Positions 35,925 through 46,003 of a stretch of 64,000 nucleotides of DNA are shown here, piece after piece. Numbering within the stretch: position 1 is the first letter of the stretch; every line of letters begins with the position of its first letter. Location of the stretch: the NCBI GenBank assembly GCA_963920575.1, contig OY986969.1, forward strand, positions 4,226,001 to 4,290,000, given 5' to 3'. Below the pieces are notes generated by a model. It searched no databases and was not told the origin of the DNA. It saw only the letters and a list, made by a program, of their open reading frames with translations. A program made the translations under genes and the position numbers. Source of the stretch: Narthecium ossifragum (Eukaryota > Streptophyta > Magnoliopsida > Dioscoreales > Nartheciaceae).

Positions 35925-38730
35925 ACTAACTTAGGGAATATATATATATATGTAAATCTAGGAATATATATAAAACTGACTTAGGGAAAATGAACATGTA
36001 AACAAACTAATAAGGGAAACGGCTGTAACCGTTTTTACTCCTTATAAGATTGATTAACTACTGATTGATTAATCGATACTATCATAATAGTTCTATCGAC
36101 AAACTCAATTAACCGATCGATATATAACTACCAATTAAATCATTCATACCAAGAAAATATACTAATCGATAGTATACCACAATAATCAAGTGGCCGCATA
36201 AGCATGTGTAATATGCATGCTACGTGGCAATGTATCCAAACTTTATCCATAATAAAATAACTAACATTAAAATCATATTTCACCAAGATATCACACTTCA
36301 CTCATAAGGAAATATTACAATAATTTCAAAGATATCAATGAGAAAGCTATTAAATAATTTAAATATTCACAGTTTTCTTAGCCATCTACCATCGGGTTAA
36401 ATATTATATTTCCCGATAAAATACAAGAATGGTTTGAAATTTGAAAAAAAAAATTCCCCATATTAGCCGTCTTAATAACGATGAAAAAACTATTGAATGA
36501 TTTAAATTCGATCTCCTATGTTTCTTATCCAACTTAACAGCATTAATCGCGATGAGAAAGCTATTGGTTACTTGATTTAATTTAGGGGTTTTAATAAAGA
36601 GCACAATAAATTGAATATTTTCTATTAATAAAACAACAACCATTAGATTTAACTCATTAACACCGTTTCATAGTTCAAAAGACTAATTCCCCTGACCCTA
36701 CAACACCCGACCCTGTCAGCGTCGCAGTCATCAGCGCCTTCGTCGCCTGTCATCGTCATCCCATTCGGTGCCACAACTCCAACTCTGACGCCATTCTCCT
36801 TTTCTTCAAGACCGATCTGATCCGATCCAGGTACTTCCCCACCCACCTCGGTGTCCTCGGCAGCCGGATCTCTAAGAACTCGTCGGGATCCGGCGAGGAC
36901 GAGGAGGAAGACGACACATACACCATCGATGCCGATGAGCTCCGACAACAGCGATCGGCGACGGCTTCGCTCCAGAACTCGATCCATCTCGGGGTCCTAA
37001 GCGTTGGTTGTTCATGGGCGCCAAAAATGGCGATTGAAGAAGTCGGCAAGGTCGGCTACGACAACGGCTATGCAGTCATCATCGACGAAAAAGACAGGGA
37101 TCAGCAACAACGCGTGGCGGAGGGCTGCGGTGTGATGGCGGTGGGACCGATGGAGTGAAGCTGTGGCGGTGGAGGCGGCTGCGACGGGAAGGCAGAGGAG
37201 GGGTAGGCGACGCCAGTCGAGGAATCACGGGACAAGCGGTGGGAAGGGCGAGGGAGAGGAGAGCACGGAAGGTTGGGAGGGAAGGAGAAAGTGACTAGCA
37301 AAGTCAAAATAGTCAAGATAATTAAAATCATAGATGTGCAAAGGCTCAACTCCTTCGAACTCTAACATACGTGTCGAAGCTGTTGATAAAGGATGAGAAA
37401 TTGGTGATAAGGAATAAGTGATGAGAAATTCTTGATAAGATAAGAAGTAGTGGAAATGGTCGATTGAATAATAAGTAGTGGGTGATGAGAAGAATAGATG
37501 ATGAGTGGACAATGGACGATGAGAAAGTGACAAATGGATGATGAGAATGTAACACATGGACGGTGAGAAAGTGACAAATGGGAGATAGATATAGTGGGAA
37601 ATGGACAATGGATGATGAAAAGGAGAAAATGAATGATAAGACGATGCTAAAACTACTCCTATGAATGAATGAAAGGTTCATTGTAGGAAATTAAAATAAA
37701 GAAAACTTGCTTCATTGAAAACTATGCTAGAACTACTCCTATTAATGAAAGCTTCATTGCTAGAAATTAAAATAAAGAAAACGTTCCATTGCTGAAATTT
37801 AAAAGCACATGAAGATAAAATAAATGTACATTGGAAATAAAGATAAAATGCTACATTGAAAATAAATATAATAGCAGGTTTTGCTCTTGATTGAGAGAGA
37901 GAGTCTTCTTGTTCATCTTCATGCCTTTTATAGTGCTCATGGTATAACTACTTTGGAACCGTCTGAACTGCTCTGGAACTGTTATAACTGTATCTGGAAC
38001 CGTCAGAATTGTATAATTGGTAAATATCTTAAGTTATTTATAAAACTGTCATTAGATAGAGAGTCTTGTCTTCCACTACAATTTGGACGGTGATAAACTT
38101 GAAATTTGGAAAAACTCTGAACATAAAAGTTGTTGGTCTTCAAAGTTCCTTTCCAACGGTCTAAAAACCAACTCATTTAGATATCGTATGAGAAAGTTAT
38201 GATCAAAATAGTCGACCATATTGATGACCGTTATTAAAATAATCTACTAAAATATGACTGATTGGAGATCAGGACGAATTGAATTTAGATGATTGGGAAT
38301 CGGAATTTACCATTTTACTACTGAACACTTTGCCTGTCAGTTTGACGTACTAAATGATGGAATCTGAAACTCTCATAGACATGAGAGTTGTTGATCTTTT
38401 CGTACTCTTTCCAATGGTTCAAGAATCACCTAATTTGGATATTTGATGTAAAAGCTATGATCAAAATACTTTAGCTATGTTAAAGTTAAAGCTAATGACC
38501 ATTTAATGACAATATTTATGAAATTGCCATTGATCATATGAATCGCCCAAATGACTTTAGAACGTGGTTATATTTATGGCTAACACTTTTATTTTCGATA
38601 GAAAATATGATATTGTTAGGCATTCTATTAGTGTTCTAGATAGTTGGATGAAATTCTAACATATTTGGCTATTCGTATGATGATACAAGGGAAATGTCGG
38701 AATGATGGAAACAAAACTCCATATTGTTAG
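35925..38730. other. Gene-free intergenic sequence with degenerate repeats
   Basis: A GC-rich plus-strand frame without an ATG start runs 36663-37158; it contains an acidic run SGSGEDEEEDDTYTIDADEL and is unrecognised. 37370-37640 is a degenerate GATGAGAA / GACAATGGA repeat. 37640-37790 holds two copies of CTACTCCTATnAATGAA..GAAATTAAAATAAAGAAAA. 38100-38240 and 38350-38480 are diverged direct copies of a segment with GTTGTTGnTCTT and TATGATCAAAATA. No gene supported. Confidence 0.45.
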
Positions 38731-38749
38731 AAGAGCACTAATTTGTGTA

Positions 38750-39009
38750 CATGGACAGATAACATGTGCATTGCAGATGCCACCTATTGGTAGTGAGATA
38801 CCGACGGATTGCACTACTACATCGATAGTGTATCAAGCTATCGGTATCTCACTATCGAACTACTGATGGATTAGATCAATCAATCGGTAGCCCACTACCG
38901 ATTGGCACCTATCGATAGCCCACTACTGATTGATTGATGCTATCAAAGGACTAGATCAAGAATCGGTAATGGGCTAGCACGTGTATTGCACATGTCCATG
39001 TACACAAAT
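38750..39009. mobile_element. Foldback / MITE-like element, 260 bp
   Basis: ATTTGTGTACATGGACA at the left (38750) and its inverse TGTCCATGTACACAAAT at the right end (38993-39009) form perfect 17-base inverted repeats. The interior adds palindromes such as ATCGGTAGCCCACTACCGAT. The superfamily is not assigned because the flanking duplication is unclear. Confidence 0.65.
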
Positions 39010-39398
39010 CTTTCTTCTTATTAGAATTATAGGTAGGATGTGATATTGAGCATATTTTAATGTTAAATTTTATATTAACTCATAAAAATAATTCATATGG
39101 AAAGTGTATATAATTGATTCACTTTAATTTTTTATTTTACAATTTAGTGAATTTGTGGTTTCCTTGCAAAACAGGCGGGTCATAAGTTGTAAAATAAAAA
39201 ATAAAAAGAGATTTACTATGTAAATTTTTCTATCATATTTTTGGTCTAATAAAAATGAAACTTTTGAATTTGTGTAATTAAAAATCTATCTCGTTATCAC
39301 GAGTTCACTATTAAAATATAGTAATAATTAGTTCTTTATCAATTCAGATCAAACCAATATCATTTGAGTTTATGTTTTACTCATTGTCAATACATTAA

Positions 39399-39592
39399 GG
39401 GCCTGTTTGGATGGCTCGGTATCCGACGAATCCAATTGATTAGAGGAATGACGCATTCCAACGAGGGCATGTTGATTGTTTGGCTGCGTATGCGGATTCC
39501 GAAAAAACGGAATCCGCGGAATCCGCCAAGCCGCGGATTCCATCCCGCGTATCCCATCCATTCCACATTTTGACCTTCTGCCAAACAGGCCC
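39399..39592. mobile_element. Tourist MITE (PIF/Harbinger), 194 bp
   Basis: Target duplication TAA (39396-39398 and 39593-39595). Terminal repeats GGGCCTGTTTGGATGG and CTGCCAAACAGGCCC. The interior is rich in GGATTCCG/CGGAATCC inverted words. No coding capacity. Confidence 0.82.
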
Positions 39593-40259
39593 TAAGCAGA
39601 TTGCGTTCCTATATTGTTGGTTGTTGATATGTTACACCTGGATCGCCTCGATGGAGCAGATCCTACCTGATATTTATTGGATTTCCAGTTTGTGTTATGC
39701 CAGCTAAGACTTGTAATCCAACTCAAAGCTCGAAGATCGAATCTGTATCGGCTCAAGTTCAAGAGTGATAATAACTCCTTCAAAATGATTAGGAACCGAT
39801 AAATAGCTGGATTTTCAGACTCCCAAGACTCCCAAGGGTAATTTTGATAGGTAATGACATGAAAGTTGAAATGTTAGTGCGAAAATCTTGTCGTTGATCG
39901 GCAAAAGTCAAAATCAAGAACGTACAAAGGTTCAACTCCTTACACATGTGTCAAATTAATCGGAAATATGATCAAACTTAATTTATGGCATATTAAAAAA
40001 AAATTTATGAAGTTCTTTCGAGATAAACCTAAATTAATCATAAGTTAATATACTATAAATCTTAAATCTATTTAAAACAAATAATTAAACTTATAAAACA
40101 ATAGCGATTATTCTAAAAGCAACTAAATCATAGAAAAAGCGAATATAAACCTACTAAAGAACTAACAATGGAAGAACAAGAAACAAATAACTTAAACTAA
40201 TTAAAAAACAATGGAAGAACATAAGATTGCATAAAAGATTTCCATTAATTTAAAAAAAC

Positions 40260-40942
40260 TCATAACAACACAGTAGGATAGCAACAATAACACAGAGGAA
40301 AACTCCAAGTGCACATGCTGGATACAAGGTTTGTGAGAGAGCCTTTACAATGATAATAAAGTCTATTTATATCCTATTAGCACCGTTAACCATTCAGTGA
40401 CCGTTTGAATCGTGATACAGTTAAAGGAGATCATGCTATAACTGTTTCCCACGTCATGATTTGGTCGATAAGAACATCACAATCGCACTTGGCCGATGAT
40501 TTTTCCCTACACGCATCACAATCACACTTGGCCGATGATTCTTCCATGTAGATCAAATATTTGATCGACTAATTGAATTGGGCGATTAAAGCATAAATCA
40601 ATAAGTCATCGGTCAAATACACTATTTTTATGTGTCGATCATTGATTGGTTACTACAAATTAACCATTATTTTAGCTAACATTTTGCCCCCATGTGGTGA
40701 TCGAGGATTTCGTCATTAATGACGAGATAATCGCATCTGACGCGATTTGATTGTTTTTCTTATTTTTTAAAGCCTAATAATCATTACAATTCTCTAGGAA
40801 CCCGTACCACCGCATCGTTTATTCTCTCTGTCCATATCTTTTCAGATTCCACATTTAATTCGGCGACAACAGTTCTCTATTTAAGCCATATTTATTGGCT
40901 CAGAGAAAACTTTACTCTTTTGTCAACTTCTTCCGACCATTA
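40260..40942 (+). mobile_element. Upstream (5') region of a plant-mobile-domain element, copy A
   Basis: The segment AGCTAACATTTTGCCCCCATG..GTGATCGAGG (from about 40673) and the following 250 bases parallel 61425-61700 upstream of the longer PMD gene. It stops at TTA (40940-40942), where the Harbinger element is inserted, and resumes at 44583. Its outer left limit is not certain. Confidence 0.6.
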
Positions 40943-41388
40943 CGGTATGTTTGGTTCGCACAATGAATGGGAATGGGAATGGGAATGGGATTAGGAATGG
41001 GAATGGAATGGGATTGGGATTAGGAATGGTCTATTACCAAGGTGATTTTGTGATATCAGGATTATGAATGGGAATGAAGCATTACCATGTTTGGTATACA
41101 AACAGAAGCCTGGGAATGAAATAGGAATGAAATACAGATGACTAAAATACCCTCATTTTCTTTTCTTTGTTGTTTCTACGATGGGAGAAAATTGTAGATG
41201 CAAGTGAACTAAGCTGAACAAATTATACAATACACACATTTTTAAATGGGTCACGTACCAATAAAAAAACAACGAGGAAACACAAAACTTGGTTCAAATC
41301 ACGAAACTTGGTTCAAATAGGACTCATGGCATTTCCAAATATATGAATCCAGGTCTAACGTAATTTTAAAACAAATGAGAAGCATTCA

Positions 41389-41778
41389 TTACTCGTTGAA
41401 GATGTGCCAAATCATGTGGTTGTCAGGTGGATCATGAGTTGAAGAGAAGGCACTGAACATGGTTTTACAAAGGCTGAAGATATGCTCTTTATTAGCATGA
41501 AGAAGCATGAGATAATATGCTATATTATAACGATCTCCAGCAGTCCAAGTCAATTCTTCTTTAAGCGGACCTTCATCAATGTAAACTGGATATGGAGCTC
41601 TACCTTCACTGAGAAGCTGCTGATAGGTGTGAATAACACCAGGGAGTGGAGTATCGGGTGGTAGTTGATACCACATGACCAACCCTAGGTATCTTTTCCA
41701 GTTGAGTGATATATCATGAATTGTGGAAGTGCATTTACAGAAACCATAACATACAACGTAGATAGACAGATTAAGCAT
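41389..41778 (-). CDS. Hypothetical protein in the Harbinger element
   Basis: Open frame of 129 codons downstream of, and on the same strand as, the Myb/SANT gene. The part from WKRYLGLVMWYQLPPDTPLP to the stop looks protein-like (PYPVYIDEGPLKEELTW). The first 25 residues may be intronic, because an acceptor-like sequence precedes the aromatic-rich section. I do not recognise the family. It shows no DDE transposase motif. It could be an exon of a captured host gene. Confidence 0.4.
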   Translation of the reverse strand: MLNLSIYVVCYGFCKCTSTIHDISLNWKRYLGLVMWYQLPPDTPLPGVIHTYQQLLSEGRAPYPVYIDEGPLKEELTWTAGDRYNIAYYLMLLHANKEHIFSLCKTMFSAFSSTHDPPDNHMIWHIFNE

Positions 41779-41974
41779 TCCAACATTTAATCCACTTAAT
41801 TAGCCACAAAAAGTTTAACAAAATCCATAATAAGTCCATACAAAAGCATTTAAAGCTAAAGCCAATAGCACTTAAAGCATTTAAAATTGACTACAATCAA
41901 GTTCATGTTTGGCATAAATTAACTACAATAATATGATAAAAGATCAAATATATCCAAAATTGATATGAGCAACT

Positions 41975-43031
41975 TCATTCAATACCGGTCGAGGTATCTC
42001 TTGACATATTGGGCTCTTTGTTCCATTGGAAGGCTAAAAAATAGGAAATAAGTGTATCATCTGCACCTATTTTGTATCCAGCATCGTCTCTCTCATCTTC
42101 ATTCAATCCTTCCAATTTCTGTAGCTCAGAAAAAAATTTATCCTTCCTCTCAAGAACTAACTTCTCAGTACCTATAGCTTGGTTAAGTTCATGAGTTGCA
42201 TGCTGAATTTTGGAACCAATAGTTGAAGCAACTTGATGAATCGCCTCAATAACTTCAGCTCCCGTATTGGACTTCTTTCGCCGTTTTACCCGAGAGGAAG
42301 TAATTTCACTTGGACTGCCAATGTCTACATGAGTAGCGCACATGTTTACATCTGCTTGAGAAGCAAACATGGTGGCATGACTTGTAGACATTGGTACATT
42401 CTCCTCTGCAAACCAATCGGTATTGTAAGGTGGTACATATTGACTTTCATCAATGTTTTCAATTTCTTCTTCTCTATTTTCCTCAACCACATCAGCATGT
42501 CCCTCTGCATCTTTTCCCATTGCCCGATCCTTGGCAAAGATTACACACAATTTTTCAAAGTGGTCTAATTTCTTGTGTATGAAATTAGCTGCTCTTTTAT
42601 GAGTCTGCAAAAATTTAAAATGATATGTAAGTGCCATAGAAAACATTACTACAAAACTAATAATAATAGTTGACTTGCCATTGAGCTTAAGGTAAATTTA
42701 CCTTGATATATTCATCCCAAACAGCTGGCTCAGCTACCACATATTTGTTGACAGGATCCCAACCAAAGTCACTGGTATTTGTACCATAAATCATGTCATA
42801 GACAATTGAAAAGTCTCTTTTCATAATTTTTAACCTTGATTCTATGTGTGGCTTTCCTTTTATTCCAGCATTGGGTAATTTTTCTTTGACAGCAGCCTCT
42901 AAAATTATTAAATATCCTCCTTTGAATCCATTATCTGCATTACGAGTGCCCTTGTTATACAAATCCAGCAATGCAACAATAAGTATGGTGTCCTCCTTAT
43001 CTGTCCATTTGTGCTTATCTCCTTGAGACAT
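41975..43031 (-). CDS. Myb/SANT-like DNA-binding protein of a Harbinger element
   Basis: Two exons: 43031-42702 and 42604-41975, with a GT-AG intron (ATC AAG / ACT CAT). The start chosen is MSQGDKHKWTD; another in-frame ATG lies at 43040. Residues about 8-110 form a Myb/SANT-like domain: WTDKEDTILIVALLDLYNKG, then FGWDPVNKYVVAEPAVWDEY. An acidic linker follows, then a basic patch KRRKKS and a C-terminal coiled-coil-like segment. In PIF/Harbinger elements this class of protein binds DNA and helps import the transposase. About 319 codons, no internal stops. Confidence 0.78.
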
Positions 43032-43494
43032 GACTATCAAATATCAACCAGATAACATAATATAAGCATATACCTTAGGAAATAGAAAATCATATATACT
43101 TTATACCATACACAAAATAGCATCACTTACAAAATCATCAAGTTCAAAGTAGCATTTCAAGCATCAAGTTCAGAGTACATTATCCAAAAGTACTAGTGTC
43201 AATAGTACTAATACAAATAAACAATGCAAATAACATTGGTTCAAACGAGCCATAGCTGCATATGTCAAGACAATCTCATAATATCATACTCTGACTTATA
43301 ATCATAAATACACAAATATAAATGCAAAATTTGCTAATACCCCCTTTCATCAACGAAATTTTTCAGTTATACATACAAGTTGTACATAATTTTGGATACT
43401 ATTCCCCCCCTTCATCATGGAAATTTTTAATCTTTCTTGATGGAGTTGGAGAAAAAGCTATGGAAGGTATGATGTAAAGTTCCGGGAGATCAAG

Positions 43495-44165
43495 AATCTG
43501 GAGCCGGAGGAGGATAGAAACAGGGGTCGGTTGGTTTGGCGTCAAACGATGGAAAGCCGGATCCGGAGGAGGAGAGAGGTTGGGAGAGAGGACGCCGGAG
43601 GAGGAGAGAAACAAGGGTCGGTTGGTTTGGCCTCAAACGATGGAAAGCCGGAGCCGGAGGAGGAGAGAGGTCGGGAGAGAGGACACCGGAGGAGTAGAGA
43701 AACATGGGTCGGTTGGTTTGTCCTCAAACGATGGAATGCCGGAGCCGAAGGAGGAGAGAGGTCGGGAGAGAGGACGCTGGAGGAGTAGAGAAACAGGGGT
43801 CGGTTGGTTTGTCCTCAAACGATGGAAAGCCGGAGCCGGAGGAGGAGAGAGGTCGGGAGAGAGGACGCCGGAGGAGCAGAGAAACATGGGTCGGTTGGTT
43901 TGTCCTCAAACGATGGAATGCCGGAGCCGGAGGAGGAGAGAGGACGCCGGAGGAGTAGAGAAACAGGGCTCGGTTGGTTTGTCCTCAAACTCGCGAGCGT
44001 TGCCGGTGCGCACACGCACTTCAACGCTGCCCCTGCGCCATGGCCGCATGCCGACGAGGCGGAGGAAAAGCTCCAGGAGATCAAGGATCGAGATGATGGA
44101 AAGTCGGAGCCGGACGAGGAGAGAGGTCGGGAGAGAGGACGCCGGAGGAGTAGAGAAACAAGGGA
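43495..44165 (+). repeat. Minisatellite, about 91-base unit, 6-7 copies
   Basis: GGTCGGTTGGTTT recurs near 43524, 43616, 43708, 43799, 43890 and 43970, with GGAGCCGGAGGAGGAGAG and CGGGAGAGAGGACG between. A further partial unit lies at 44090-44165. Because 91 is not a multiple of three, successive copies pass through all three frames, which explains the many overlapping long frames here. They are not genes. Confidence 0.85.
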
Positions 44166-44582
44166 GGGAGAAGAAGAAGAGAAGAAGAGAAGAAGAGGGG
44201 AAGAGGGGAAGAGGTTACCTCCGTCGATGGCCTCCAATAGATCGGGATCAAGAGCAGCAACAGGGCTTCGAAATAGGTTCCCTCGACGAAGAACCACACG
44301 GAAGATAGGGTTTCACAGGGAGAGAGAACGCGCGGAAGAGAGAGATCGCAGGGAGAGAGATCCGATTAAGGGTAGATTAGTAATTTAATTTTTTAATCTC
44401 CCCATCGTCCGGAACGGAATGAGCCAGTCCGGTGTATGAGATGGGATTGGGCTATTCTCAAGTTGTCAGGAATGAAGCATTCCATTCCTGACATTAAGTG
44501 CCAACCAAACATGGGAATGTGATTTGACCCAGGATTTGACCATTCCATTCCCAATCTTTTTGCCCAACCAAACATGTCGTTA

Positions 44583-44865
44583 GGGTTTTATCTCCCCCAT
44601 CTACTATTGCTGCGACGTTTAGGTTCTCTTCCTCCTTACTTCGGCAAAAATTTTCCTATTAATCACCATGATTCATGGGATCAAGGCCGATGACACCATC
44701 CAGAAGAAAGTGAATACAACTTTTGCAGAGTTTAACGAGTTAATGAGGTCAGATGAGCTGCGGAGTGGATATCTGGCCCGGGATGGTGCTTCTGATTCTA
44801 GATCATTCATTCTTGGTCCTTTCTTTATTTCTGAGAAAATTCCTTCCCTTGCATCTGAGACCATG
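44583..44865 (+). pseudogene. Truncated plant-mobile-domain gene (copy A)
   Basis: The start codon at 44668 opens MIHGIKADDTIQKKVNTTFA, then ELRSGYLARDGASDS and ILGPFFISEKIPSLASE. Residue by residue this follows the N-terminus of the longer PMD gene at 61782. Similarity ends after about 63 codons, and the frame stops shortly after at TGA (44875-44877). The leader at 44583-44667 is the continuation of the sequence interrupted at 40942. It is a deleted remnant. Confidence 0.7.
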
Positions 44866-44877
44866 ACCTTTTTTTGA

Positions 44878-46003
44878 CCGAAATGTCCCTGAGGCTGGAA
44901 AGATGTCTATGTTCTGAACTCTCACACCCATGAAGATGTAAAATGATAAAAATACCATTTTGGTCTTATTGTTCATGTAGTGTCCATGTATATTTTGGAC
45001 GAATATACCCCTAAGGTTGACGAGATCTTGAAAGGCTAATATGTGTGAGTTTGCATGTTCATTTTGGGCAATTACCTCATGAAGGTTGAAAATGACGAAA
45101 GCACCCTTTAGAGGAAAAAATGCCCTTGGACTTGAAGGTTTATATAGAATACTGTTAAAATCATCTAAGACTCGATGAAAGAGTTGTGGAATATCTGAAT
45201 TTATATGTTTTTATTAGAATTCTGAAAATACCCATGAATGCCTTAATTACCAAAATACCCCTTTATGTATATAGGATGATGTCAAAATCATAAGGGGTTA
45301 ATTTGGAGTGCTATGGAGAGTTTAGGCCTATATTTTGACCAAAATATCTCCCAGAGGGTGAAAATTACCGAAACGCCCTTTGATTTATATATGATGTCAT
45401 CAAAACCATATACGACACATCAAGATGTGTTAGTGAGTTTGACCATGCACATTTAGTCAAAATTCTCAAAATGCTTTTTGTCCTCACGGGATGAATAAGG
45501 ATAGCATATATATAGCATTTTAAGTATGTTTTGAGTTTAGTCAAGTATATTCGAATGTTGCGACGTCTTTGTAAAATATCTAAAGCTTCCCCATATGTTA
45601 CAAAAGTAATTTCATAAATATTTCCAATTCCAATCTTAGTCAAAATCGATGTCACCAATAGGGTTCAGAGGTTCTCGTCGCCGTTAATAGAGGTAGAGAC
45701 ATGCTGATTGGGAGTTCGTGGTCGATGGTGATGGCGCGGGTGGTGAGCTGCCGCCCATAGAGGAGACGGAAGTGATGAAAATAAAAAAGAAAAAGAAAAA
45801 GAAAAAGAAAAAGAAAAAAAGGGAAAGGGTATGATGGTTTTTTGGACAATAACTCAGGGTTAACGCTCCAAATTAAATTTGCCCAGGTTTTTTAGCATAA
45901 TAATATCAAAATTAGCGGCTCTGGCCCCTTGCCCCCTTTTTTTTAATCCCTCGAAGCCTTCGTCTTCCCCGGCACCGGCCACCAAAGGCCAAGAAGAGCC
46001 GAG
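44878..46003. other. Intergenic sequence upstream of NMD3
   Basis: 44880-45500 has recurring AAATACCCCT/GGTTGA-type phrases in a degenerate pattern. 45787-45822 is an (AAAAAG)n microsatellite. The last 100 bases are the presumed NMD3 leader. No gene seen. Confidence 0.5.

Larger units (their letters stand above)
40943..44579 (-). mobile_element. PIF/Harbinger element with Myb/SANT gene (3.6 kb), inserted in the PMD element
   Basis: Target duplication TTA at 40940-40942 and 44580-44582. Terminal repeats CGGTATGTTTGGTT and, inverted, CGACATGTTTGGTT. Subterminal regions are packed with GGAATGGGAATG (left) and CATTCCATTCC (right). It carries a Myb/SANT-like gene, the usual second protein of these elements, but no recognisable DDE (HARBI1-like) transposase. 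It is therefore probably non-autonomous or deleted. A 91-base minisatellite fills the right third. Confidence 0.82.

Noticed and set aside
43495..44165. CRISPR-like repeat-spacer array
   Set aside because: Eukaryotic context; units are contiguous 91-base tandem repeats without unique spacers.
43580..44388. Long plus- and minus-strand open frames (up to 242 codons)
   Set aside because: They are translations of the 91-base minisatellite in rotating frames; composition is Arg/Gly/Glu-rich and frames overlap on both strands.
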